A DNA stretch of 64,000 nucleotides from Botrytis cinerea B05.10 (Eukaryota; Ascomycota; Leotiomycetes; Helotiales; Sclerotiniaceae), in assembly GCF_000143535.2 (NCBI RefSeq), contig NC_037315.1:1736001-1800000 (forward strand). Reading direction: 5' to 3'. Below are positions 22,690-32,432 of the stretch, piece after piece. The notes below the pieces were generated by a model. It was not told where the DNA came from. It ran no database searches and saw nothing but the letters and a program-made list of their open reading frames with translations. The stretch's first letter is position 1; every line of letters begins with the position of its first letter. A program made the position numbers and the translations under genes.

Positions 22690-24480
22690 GGATTGAAGGC
22701 AAAAGAAAGTTTCCAGAATATCTTATCAGTCTCATATAATGCTCGCAGATTGTGAATCCACGAAAAGAATTACAACGTGGAGCCTCTTGGACAGAATCTC
22801 ACGCCACTGCCCGCTCACTTGGACCCGTTGCTCAAATATACTCCGCGGGGATTATTGGCAGATGGCGCACTTGAAAAACAAGTTTTAAATGCGGGCTGCA
22901 GGTGTTACAATCTCTCTAAGCCGATCGTGTTTCGATTCTGTGCTGATGCTGTACTTTCGTCCTCTTAATTGGGATTGTTTCGACAGGTGCCGAGCGACAA
23001 CTTTGACTCGGATCGTACAAGAAGAGCCACGGCATACAATACTCAGAACTCAGTCAATGAATGGGGCGAAGATAGCAGTTAACGCATAGCTATTTACAAA
23101 GCGCGCAAGGTTCAAGGTGTTGCCAAAGGATATTGCGTCTGCCGTGTAATATTGTATGGGAAGCGTGGAAATGCTTGAGGTCTAGAGTGAAACAGGTGTC
23201 CTGGAGATTCGAATTGAAAGTCGGGCAATAGAAAACGTTCAATTCAAGTCTGTTGGGTCAAACAATTTGTATGGACATTCGAAGTACAGTCAGGACTCCA
23301 GCCTTGGATTCTGCCAGCATATCGCTTTCTTGGGTTAGCACACCTTACCAGATTGGCGGTGTGGATTGCACGTGACTTGGGTGAGAGAGGCTGCATAATG
23401 TGCCTGGTCGGCTAGATAGATCCAGGAAGGTTCTCGGAATTTCTATTTACCATACATCGAGTATCTAACTCGAGCCTAGCTAGGTAGTCGTCTCGAATAG
23501 TCTGATGCAATACAATACCAGATTGATTGATTGTTCTTCATGTAACCAGGACTATCTCCATTTTGATTCGCGACAGTTCTTTATATTTTCACTCATACAG
23601 TTAGAAACAACTCTAATTGTATCACTACGAAACTCAACCATGAATACGATGCCATATTTACTTACAGGAGCAAATCATTTCCGGGGGAAGCCCTGGGGTT
23701 GGCACATGCATAATCGTTATTCCAGTCTAGCGGCACACACTGCTGGTGATTAGGTCAGGAGACTGACTTGAGAACTAAGTACATTTACCCCGAATTTTGC
23801 GTCGTCATCATGGTTAAGACACTCTTCTATCTCATCATAGCTGATTGCTGATAGTGATTGAAAGAATGCTGTCATGATGCTGTCATAACGCTGTCGCAAT
23901 AGTCATTAGTTCATGATTATCAGACAAAAGAGCATGCGACAGTTGTGAATCTCGTGCAACAACCAGCGTCGCTTATACCCAAACGCTGGTGTCCGTACCA
24001 GATATGGTATGTGTGCACATAGAAATTCCTCTCGTCTAGTTTGATAGTTCAATACGACGTCGAGGGGATGATCTTTGTTTCTAGATGTGGTGAATGTGGA
24101 GAAAGGTCCGGCGAGCTAAACTCTAAAGCTTCACGTCGTCGATGAGATCAAGGCTTCGCCATGATACTTTTCGAGTTTCTGCACCTGCTATGATCTGGGA
24201 TTGGATACTCAGTTTCCCGAACCCAGTCTAGATGGCTTTCTCTGCCACTACAATTTTCTTTTTCGACCGAATTGTCTGAATATACATATGGGCTCACAAG
24301 ACACCAACATAGTCATGCTTCACGAACTCCAGCCACAGTGCTAAACGTCGTCATCGTCATTTACACTCTTTCTGACATTATAATAAGCTACCGTTGGTAT
24401 GAAAAGGGTTCAATGGTATACTGATAGAGAATAATCTCCAAAGCAGACAACAGTTTCACATCCACTTCATATTTGCAGCA
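22690..24480. other. Long divergent promoter interval (Ric8 / GH64)
   Basis: About 1.8 kb between two outward-facing genes. No frame or RNA gene could be supported. The part next to the GH64 start is CA/CT-rich, as expected for a 5' leader. Confidence 0.5.
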
Positions 24481-25731
24481 ATGACTACTATCTCGGACGC
24501 GATCGCAAGGCAGAAGAAGGAGAACGTTCTTTTCTCACCCGAAATCAAAACAGTCGAGACTGAAGCTACTGCCAACACACTTACCATAGAACTTGTCAAT
24601 CAAAGTTCCTCGAACACCGTCTACGCATACATCACCGGCCTTGCCATCAACAACAACAATTCCGTGGTGCTCCTGCAAGCTGATGGATTGACCTTGTACT
24701 ACCCTAAAAACCCATCATCTAATGGATCTGCCTTGACAGAAGACTGTGCCATTCCACTTGGAGAACCAGGGTCGACAACAAAAGTCACGATTCCAAATAT
24801 CGCAGGCGGTCGGATTTGGTTCTGCATCGAAAGTACTTTGACATTTCTGCTCGATGTTGGGATTACAGGTCCTGCATTGGTTGAGCCCTCCGTCAACAAT
24901 ACCGCTGATCCAAACTACTTGAAAAATTGGGATTTTTGTGAGTTTACATACAATAGCTCTGAGCTATTTGCAAACATTACCTACGTCGATTTTGTGTGCC
25001 TGCCTATCGCTTTGACACTCAACACTACAGACGGTGCAGCGAAAAAAGTTGGAGGTTTACCCTCAGATGGATTAGCAACAGTCTGCAAGGGTCTAGTAGC
25101 ACAAGATGCGATCGACGGCGCGGGCTGGAGTCAGCTCATTGTGAAGAACGACGGTGCGAATCTGAGAGCCCTTAACCCAACGGCAGGCATTGTGTTCAAT
25201 CCGGTACTCTTCGAGGATTATTGGACCAGCTACATCAATGATGTGTGGGATAAATATGCTAGCACTTCCCTGACTGTCAATACTCAAGCATCGTGGGGAG
25301 ATGTTTCCGGATCAACATCCGACCTCACTTCCTTCACCTTTGATAACGTTGGCTCCTTTACCAAGCCGTCATCTGCAGATATTTTTGGCGGTGCGACAGG
25401 AGCTTTTGCAGCGCAGCCTACCAACACTGACCAACTCTTAAACATTGGCGCAAGACTCGATGCCGCATTCAATCGATCGACTCTTCTTGTCAATTCTTCG
25501 CAACCAGATAAGGAAGTGGTGTCCACATATTACAAAAATGCAATCACGAATCACTATGCGAGAATTGTCCATGCTGCAAATGTTGATGGCCTCGGTTACT
25601 GCTTTCCGTATGATGATGTGACACCTGATGGAGGTATCAATCAATGCGGTGCAGTAAATGATTCAACGCCCGCTTCTTTAACTGTGACGGTGGGCGGCAA
25701 TGTCGCAAATACAGAAGAGCCGGCTGCATAA
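24481..25731 (+). CDS. GH64-type beta-1,3-glucanase (thaumatin-like fold)
   Basis: A single exon of 416 aa. Landmarks of glycoside hydrolase family 64 are LTIELVNQSSSNTVYAYITG near the start, LYYPKNPSS, GGRIWFCIES, NWDFCEFTYNSSELFANITY, VDFVCLPIALTL, and a C-terminal HYARIVHAANVDGLGYCFPYDD with a Cys pair. The family cleaves beta-1,3-glucan to laminari-oligosaccharides, a cell-wall component of fungi and oomycetes. Several NxT/S sequons suggest secretion, yet the N-terminus (MTTISDAIARQKKENVLFSP) has no signal peptide. An upstream exon or unconventional export is possible: a CAG directly before the ATG could be an acceptor. Otherwise intact. Confidence 0.85.
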   Translation: MTTISDAIARQKKENVLFSPEIKTVETEATANTLTIELVNQSSSNTVYAYITGLAINNNNSVVLLQADGLTLYYPKNPSSNGSALTEDCAIPLGEPGSTTKVTIPNIAGGRIWFCIESTLTFLLDVGITGPALVEPSVNNTADPNYLKNWDFCEFTYNSSELFANITYVDFVCLPIALTLNTTDGAAKKVGGLPSDGLATVCKGLVAQDAIDGAGWSQLIVKNDGANLRALNPTAGIVFNPVLFEDYWTSYINDVWDKYASTSLTVNTQASWGDVSGSTSDLTSFTFDNVGSFTKPSSADIFGGATGAFAAQPTNTDQLLNIGARLDAAFNRSTLLVNSSQPDKEVVSTYYKNAITNHYARIVHAANVDGLGYCFPYDDVTPDGGINQCGAVNDSTPASLTVTVGGNVANTEEPAA

Positions 25732-26796
25732 AGGCGAAATTAACAGTTCTACCTTCTACGTCGTCCTCGAGGAATCTATCAATTCCTACCCTTTATTCTT
25801 TATGCTGGAGGTTCTGTTCTTTGTCAATACGGTTCATACTTCCTCGATCTCATTTCTGTCGCTGTCATTCGAGAGTAGCCTTTATCTGTTGGCTTGTTGT
25901 ATTCGCTATTTCTTATTCGAATTTGAGATTCTTATGTTACTAAGAGGAGAGGGGGGCAGAAGAGGCGGATTATGAAGAAGATTGGAAGCGAGGCTATCTT
26001 CATAATTGTATGGAGCGTGTGTACAATCGTTATTCCTGGATTGGCTTTTAATTAGTTGCTTATCTACTTTCTTGTACATATTACTCCTGAGCCGTATATT
26101 ACCAACGGTCGCTATCGTCATTGTATGGTAAGAGAGAGATAAGAAATTGAACATTTTCATTTTAATTACGAGGTTATCAAATAAACTATCTGTTTTGGCC
26201 GATGGCGGGGGATACCCCGAGCTACATCCCAGAAAAGCTTGACTCGCTACTCCATACAAATCACCATGGGACGAAAACTGGTTAGCTCCCGAGTATAAAC
26301 CGACCTGCAACAAATGAAATACTGGAAAAGCGTGGAGAAGCCCATTTATTAAGCTATAGCTGTCCCAGGTTTCTCGACGTGGATTGGCCATCATGCAAGG
26401 CTAGTATAAACCCACGTCATCCTTATTAAAGATGGCTGGACAATTTTTGGATTGTTGGGAGACGACGAGGTTGTTCCTGATATCTAATGATCTGATGAAG
26501 TCAATTATGCTTCGACATGCATGAGAATAGTGGAATCCAGATACCACTACTTTCAACGTGGGTATTTTATTCGCTTTAGGAAGGCCGGACGGATGTACAG
26601 CAGAGTAAGTGCTCATCTCGCTCCGATAAAGTCAGCCTGGTGAGGAAACGATGATCATCCCTTCAAATTTCCAAACACAGAAACCTCTCCAATGGTAAGA
26701 ATTGTATATAATCTCAAGTCTCAAACCAAAGCGGAAAAATTCTTGTTAGATCTCCAGTTGTTCTCACTCATTCTCTTGCTTTGATTACATCTCACC
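25732..26796. other. Intergenic, no gene supported
   Basis: Between GH64 and the acid phosphatase, both on +. A 162-codon open frame on the minus strand (25906-26394) has a rare-residue mix and no family feature, and is treated as chance. Confidence 0.5.
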
Positions 26797-28492
26797 ATGT
26801 ATCTTTCCACATTGGTTGCTACTAACGCCTTGCTGGCGTCGGCTACTGCCGCCCAGCTTCTGACTGATATTAATCAAATCCAAAAGTACTGGGGTGAAAT
26901 GACTCCCTATTCTGACAACGACGAAAACTACTTCGGTGTTGATTATGTCGGACTTCCAGAAGGCTGTCAAGTTGTACGTAGCTTTCTTCACGATCCCGAA
27001 TAACCAACTAATCTCAGTCAAGGAATCGGTACAAACCCTTCAAAGACATGCGCAGCGTTTTCAGACAACTTCAGAAGATGACGGCGTTAATGATGAGCGA
27101 TTTGCTGAGAAGGTCAAGAATTTCACCTCAGCCTCTACTAACGCGACATTCTCTGGTCCTCTTGCTTTCCTCAACACTTACGACTATGCAATGGTCGACA
27201 ATGGTCTCCTGACTGGAATGGGCGCAATTACAGAATTTACTTCTGGTGTCTCTTTCTGGAATCGATACGGCCGAACTTTATACAATGCATCCATTGGGCA
27301 ACTTGCCTACGATCCTCTATACCCCAACGGCACTGCACGTCCTAAGGTCACCTTGCGCACGACCTCACAATCGAGAATCGAGAACAGTCAAATCAACTGG
27401 GCATTAGGATTCTTTGGTCCAAGTTATGCAACCATCCCAGATCCTAGTTTCGAAAACGTGACTGCCGGATTTGATGTGGTAATTATTCCTGAAGGAGGAA
27501 CCGAGAATAATACCTTGGCATCATATGATAGCTGTTTCAACGATTTTACTGATGGGATTTGGAACATTGGAGATTATGATCTTTACACTTATCTTCCGAT
27601 ATACCTGAGTAGCGCGACCAAAAGATTACAGCAATATGCACCTTCTGGTTTTGAATTGACATACAATGATACCTATGCTATGCAAAGCATTTGCGCATAC
27701 GAGTATGCGTATATCGGTATGAGCGACTTCTGCGAGTTGTTCACCGAAGATGAGTGGGCCGGGTTTGAAAATACTCTAGACATGATATGTAAGTTTGCGG
27801 CTCTGGTGATTTTCATGGTACTCATACTGACAATCCCATTAGACTGGTACGATTATTCGTATGGAAATCCTACTGGACGCGCGCAAGGACTTGGATATGT
27901 TCAAGAGCTTCTTGCCCGTCTTCAACACCAATATATCACCTCTTCTGACTCATCCGTGAATTCCACCCTTGACGATAACCCAACTACCTTCCCATTGGAC
28001 CAAAAGTTCTACGCCGATTTCTCTCACGACGATATCATCGTCTCTGCTTTAACAGCAATGAGTATGGATTATTTCCGGGACGCTCCAAGCCTAACACAAT
28101 ACCCACCCAACCCGAATAGAAAGTTTATTCTCTCACAAATCACCCCATTCGGCGCTCGTCTCATCACCGAAACCATCGGATGCAGCTCCGCCAACCCAAC
28201 AGCCGAAAGAACTTCAAAGGTTCAATACACACCAACTCAATATGGATACGATCCCGCAAATGCCCCGAATAAATTCATCAGAATGAGACTCAACAATGGT
28301 ATACTTCCATTAGATACCATTCGAGGTGGTGCGTGCAAAGGCAGAGTAGATGGAATGTGTGAAATGAGTAAATTCTTGGAGAGTCAGACTAATGCGACAG
28401 CGTTAGCAAATTATGAATATGTTTGCTTTGGAAACTGGACCCTAACAAACATTACAAGTGGGAAAGACTTTGATGGCACTTTGTTTGCTTAA
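26797..28492 (+). CDS. Secreted histidine acid phosphatase (phytase-like)
   Basis: Exons 26797-26973, 27023-27788 and 27843-28492 encode about 530 aa. A signal peptide (MYLSTLVATNALLASATAAQ) opens the protein. The active-site motif of the branch-2 histidine phosphatases appears as LQRHAQRF after the first intron, a variant of RHGARYP. The second catalytic pair is in ADFSHDDIIVSAL. The GNPTGRAQGLGYVQELLARL helix and several Cys and NxT/S sites match secreted fungal phytases and acid phosphatases. Expected role: release of phosphate from phytate or other esters outside the cell. The second intron (54 bp) is stop-free and a multiple of three, so retention would insert a hydrophobic segment. The RHAQR change may alter specificity. 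Confidence 0.88.
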
Positions 28493-29205
28493 ATGGTTTA
28501 GAGAGCCGTTAGCACGGAATTTTGGCATAATTTTAGAGCCGAACATAGATTAATGATACTCTTTAATAAAGAAATCCTTTATAAATCGATTTTAGGGCTT
28601 TCAAGTAAGGTTGCGATTCGAAGTTCGCCACAAAAGCTCACTCGTACGATTAACATTCCTTCTTCCCGCCCAGAGACAATTTCAGATGCGTAGCGTGTAT
28701 CTATTGCGAAGCTGGAAGTTGGATTCAGGAATGCAATGTCTTGAAATTCCGAGAATGAAGGACTATCACGAAGCAAATGTACTGAATGCCTAACACGATC
28801 AAACATGATCTGGTTCATTCTGGCTTCCCTTACTATCGCACCCTGCAATGTAATTCCTTATTGGTACGCAGAAACTATAACCCAGAAAAGTTTCTGGGTC
28901 GCTTGGTTGTCTGATTTTGACTAACTATGAGGCTTGCGACAAAACTGAAAGCTAGTGTTAAACCAGAATCTAATAATCTAAACTGCAGTCTAACAATGAA
29001 GATTATTAAATCTCCAAATCAATCAGAATATTCAAATCATTTGAGATGTTGAATGTGATTGAAATATTGAACTATTTTCAGATTTCTAATCACTTTTGGA
29101 TATTCAAAATCTTATATTGTTGGACTATAGTCCGGACTATTGGATACCCTAGCCTCGATCTCCTTTCCTCGCCTTTATTACTATCAGTCTCATTAATAAC
29201 TTCCA
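28493..29205. other. Intergenic with a MITE-like inverted repeat
   Basis: Between convergent 3' ends. It carries the repeat pair described at 28965-29145 and no protein gene. Confidence 0.5.
28965..29145. mobile_element. MITE-like element with degraded terminal inverted repeats
   Basis: The left end (about 28967-28998, TCTAATAATCTAAACTGCAG..) and the reverse complement of the right end (about 29115-29145, TCCAATAGTCCGGACTATAG..) align over about 29 bp. All eight or so differences are transitions. The interior is AT-rich and non-coding, and total length is about 180 bp. Similar ends lie at 20664, 32387 and 35246. This fits a short inverted-repeat element altered by RIP-like mutation. Target-site duplications were not resolved. 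Confidence 0.5.
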
Positions 29206-30534
29206 CTAACTAAGTAGACCACATTCTCGCTTTGGAAACAACAACAATTCCTGAATCAACAAATCCTCGCCATGGTATCTATCCAAATAGATACAAATAG
29301 CCTGACACTCCAAAATCGCTCTGCGTTCTACCCACCACGCCATGCTCCAAACTTTCGCATACCAATATGAAAGTAGAAGCAAGGCTTTTGGATCTTTCAT
29401 TTTCAGAAGAAATTTGTATTGGGGAGACATAGTGGTCAAGAAACTGAGGAAAGATAACATGGCTGGTTGATCGCATTCGATGCTGAGAATATGCTGAACA
29501 GATGTGAGGGTCAGATAATAGGGATTATTATTAACGGTGGAATACTCGTTTAAATCGAAGAGTTCGACGAAGCGGGTCGGAAGGGACGAGAGATCAACAT
29601 TTCTGTTGCGTTTGTAGAGTGAATTCTTGTAATCCGTGGATGAAACACGGAAAATGCTATCTTTGCGCATGGGGTTTGTGAGCTCGAAAATGGCAGTCTT
29701 CGATTCGCTCATACGCACCCACTCGAGATCGGTATCCGCAGGTGCGGCGAGAGGCCATGCCTCGGAGGGAGAGGAAGCTTCGATTGATGACATGGATAAA
29801 ATCCCGAAAAGCGCTGCTGTGGCCCATAAAGCATCTTTATCGTCATTTGCAATTGGCGCACAGAGCTTTTGGTTAAAGAGAGAAGCGGCACGGGATAAGT
29901 GATAGGCTTCCGTTAATGTGCGCCGCGATGATGTCGCTTGATGGGGGGTAAGATATCGGTCGTGGCATGCAGTGAGGGTTTGGAGAGTGTGCATTAGGAA
30001 GGGATGATTACACGCCATAAAGATACCAAATTCACGGAATACTCCTGTAGTAGTCGGTATTCCAAGGGTAAGGACAGTTGCGTATTGAAAGCGATCTAGT
30101 TGACGGAGGCTCTGTCTATCCAGCTCAAATGATGAGATGTCATCGCCAACGACGCATAATGGTTCCAACGTAGTAGGGATGCTGGCTATCTGTGGAGATG
30201 ATGTAGGATTGATGGACCATGATGATTGACCAAGCTCAATCTGCGATTCCACGGTCGTAGGAGTTTCGGAATAGATCAATTCCAGATCTGGTATTTTGGA
30301 GTCATAATTACATGCATATCCATAGTCTTTACACTTCAAGCAATGCGGTCTTGTCTCATCACACTAAGGAATATCATGTTGTCAGTCAAAAGTCCTAGGC
30401 CAAGACCCATAGGGGAAATATTTCACCTTGACTCTCCGGAGCTTACAGTTTCGACAACCCTTCCTTGACTTTTTGTGGACTCTCCGCTTTCGCTGGCTGT
30501 CTTCCTTAGCATCGGCTTGCGTCTTGACAGGCAT
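29206..30534 (-). CDS. Zn2Cys6 transcription factor, Upc2/sterol-regulator-like
   Basis: Exon 1 is 30534-30427 and exon 2 is 30363-29206; the intron is phase 0 and splits the zinc cluster. The product is 421 aa. The cluster reads GCRNCKLRRVK|CDETRPHCLKC then KDYGYAC (Cx2Cx6Cx6Cx2Cx6C). The linker is short. The C-terminal half resembles the Upc2/Ecm22-type domain: NHPFLMHTLQTLTACHDRYL, AYHLSRAASLFNQKL and DALWATAALFGILSMSSIE. Yeast Upc2 relatives sense sterols; many filamentous homologues regulate other pathways. It is divergent from the dehydrogenase gene at 31076 with about 540 bp between starts, so it may regulate that gene. ATG 30534 was chosen; in-frame upstream sequence lacks another ATG. 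Confidence 0.9.
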
Positions 30535-31075
30535 GATATTGGCTAGTTGAGTAAGTATTTCGAGCACAATCTGATCGTGACTGTTGAAGTGTATACACTC
30601 ATATCAACACGTAGAAGAAATCAAAATATACGACGGAAGGAAACATAAGCGAGTTGATGAAGGGGAAGAACAAGCCTCAGAAGGACAGAGATTCATGCAC
30701 CCCTCATTCCGCCCCACTTCTAGCGCCCACGCTAACCACACATCGTACTCACTCATCCACTAGTCCATATATCGCCTAGTTCGTGCGTTATTACTGACCA
30801 ATCTTCAAACTAACCCTGATTCGTATCTTTAAGGTTTACACAAGGTCTTTGGCCAGCGACAACGAGATTATGGACTTTACGCATCTTGATAATCCGATGA
30901 TGGTTCTTGGCGGGGGTCATCGAGTTTATATATCGCGCTCGAGAATGTGAAAGGGAAAGATAAGTTTTTATCTACATAAAGACAATATCAAAATATCAGT
31001 TCAGGTGCCTTGGGAAAATAAATAAACAGTATCTTCTACTTCAATTGATCTCGGATCCCTTACGCAAACTTCACC
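30535..31075. promoter_or_regulatory. Divergent promoter (Zn2Cys6 gene / dehydrogenase)
   Basis: About 540 bp shared by two outward-facing genes. A TATA-like TTTATATAT lies at 30925-30933, about 145 bp before the dehydrogenase ATG. No operator was assigned. Confidence 0.4.
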
Positions 31076-32212
31076 ATGTCTTCAACAGATTTCCCCCTTC
31101 CAGCTAGCATGCGGGCGCTCCACGCTGAAGCCCAAGGTCAACCTCTCACTGTCAAGACCGTTGCCACACCCCAGCCTGGTCCTGGAAGTCTCGTCGTCAA
31201 AGTTCTCGCTGTGAGCATTGAGCCCGACATTCAAGAACTCATCGATGGAAAAATTCCTTACTTGTATACACCCACACCTTTCACTCCCTGCGGTCGTGCA
31301 GTCGGTCGCGTTGCAGCCATCGGTCCAGATACTACCACTTTGTCTATCGGCCAGCTTGTGACTATAGAGCCATTTGTTCGAGGTCGGGATAACTCGGATG
31401 TCAAAGCTCTATGGGGTCTTGGTGTATTTGGAGAAGACCCCAAAGCGAAAAAGCTCATCGAGTTTTGGCGTGATGGCTCGTTAGCTGAGTACGTGAAGAC
31501 ACCGCTCGAAAACGTTTATGCACTGAATGAGAAACGTCTCTTGGGAAGTCCAGCAGAAGGAGGTCTTGGTTATTCTCTCGGAGATCTTTCACTTCTTGCT
31601 CGGTATCTGGTACCTTATGGAGGATTTAGAGGAATCGATCTCAAAGCCGGAGAAACGGTCATTGTGGCACCTGCCACCGGTTTGTTTAGCAGCGCTGCTG
31701 TAGAACTAGCGTCAGCAATGGGCGCACGTGTCATTGCTGTCGGTAGGAACTTGTCAAAATTACAGAAACTTGCGGCGGCAAATGAACGCGTTGAGATTAT
31801 ACAGACTTCTGGCAATTTTGAGGAAGATCTTGCGAAAACCAAAGCTTTGGGCCCGATTGACGCATACATGGATTTGTCCCCCCCCCAAGCAAACGGGTCC
31901 AGTTACATCAGAGCTTGTTTGATGTCATTGAGAGATTACGGAAGAGCGTCATTGATGGGGGTGACCACTAATGATATTGATATTCCATATATGATTGCAG
32001 TCATGAATAACCTTACGATTCGGGGACAGTATATGTATGAGAGGGAGGACGTAAAAGGACTTATCAAACTCGTTGAAAGTGGATTGTTGAAACTCGGAAA
32101 AGTAGGTGGCATGGAAATTGTGGGCGAATTTTCAATTGAGCAGTGGGATGAGGGTATCAAGGCTGTTGCTCAGAATTCTGAGCCTGGAAAAATGGCCGTT
32201 ATGTATTTTTAG
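31076..32212 (+). CDS. Zinc-type alcohol dehydrogenase-like (MDR) oxidoreductase
   Basis: A single exon of 378 aa. It has the medium-chain dehydrogenase layout: an N-terminal GroES-like domain (MRALHAEAQGQPLTVKTVAT, LVVKVLAVSIEPDIQELIDG, PFTPCGRAVGRVAAIG), then a Rossmann domain with AGETVIVAPATGLFSSAAVELASAMGARVIAVGRN. This resembles the GxGxxG dinucleotide site in modified form. The C-terminus returns to the first domain (ENVYALNEKRLL). The catalytic zinc ligands of classical ADHs (GHE motif) are not evident, so it may be a zinc-independent NADPH-dependent reductase like quinone oxidoreductases. The cytosol is likely. It is divergent from a Zn2Cys6 regulator. A run of nine C at 31878-31886 lies in frame (DLSPPQ). 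Confidence 0.87.
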   Translation: MSSTDFPLPASMRALHAEAQGQPLTVKTVATPQPGPGSLVVKVLAVSIEPDIQELIDGKIPYLYTPTPFTPCGRAVGRVAAIGPDTTTLSIGQLVTIEPFVRGRDNSDVKALWGLGVFGEDPKAKKLIEFWRDGSLAEYVKTPLENVYALNEKRLLGSPAEGGLGYSLGDLSLLARYLVPYGGFRGIDLKAGETVIVAPATGLFSSAAVELASAMGARVIAVGRNLSKLQKLAAANERVEIIQTSGNFEEDLAKTKALGPIDAYMDLSPPQANGSSYIRACLMSLRDYGRASLMGVTTNDIDIPYMIAVMNNLTIRGQYMYEREDVKGLIKLVESGLLKLGKVGGMEIVGEFSIEQWDEGIKAVAQNSEPGKMAVMYF

Positions 32213-32386
32213 TTTGGAGGCCTGTGGGAGATAATTCTTGCTTAAGTTTTGTGTGTTATTAATTTATCCCTCCCGCCAGACAGTTGAGTCGCGGTCTATT
32301 TTGAAAACGCTTTCAACATTCTCAGTGTTAGTATTTGTCGCCCAATTAGATTTGTTACATGGATTGAGATAAATTCGGGGAAATTT

Positions 32387-32412
32387 TATTGTTAAACTAT
32401 ACTGCAGACTGT
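32387..32412. repeat. Copy of the dispersed palindromic repeat
   Basis: TTGTTAAACTATACTGCAGACT matches TTGTTGGACTATAGTCCGGACT at 29118 except at five positions. It lies between the dehydrogenase 3' end and the ankyrin pseudogene. No inverted partner was found nearby. Confidence 0.45.
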
Positions 32413-32432
32413 TTCCACCCCTACTTTCCCCC

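Noticed and set aside
25906..26394. 162-codon minus-strand frame between GH64 and the acid phosphatase
   Set aside because: No family feature and intergenic composition; it probably overlaps UTR DNA.
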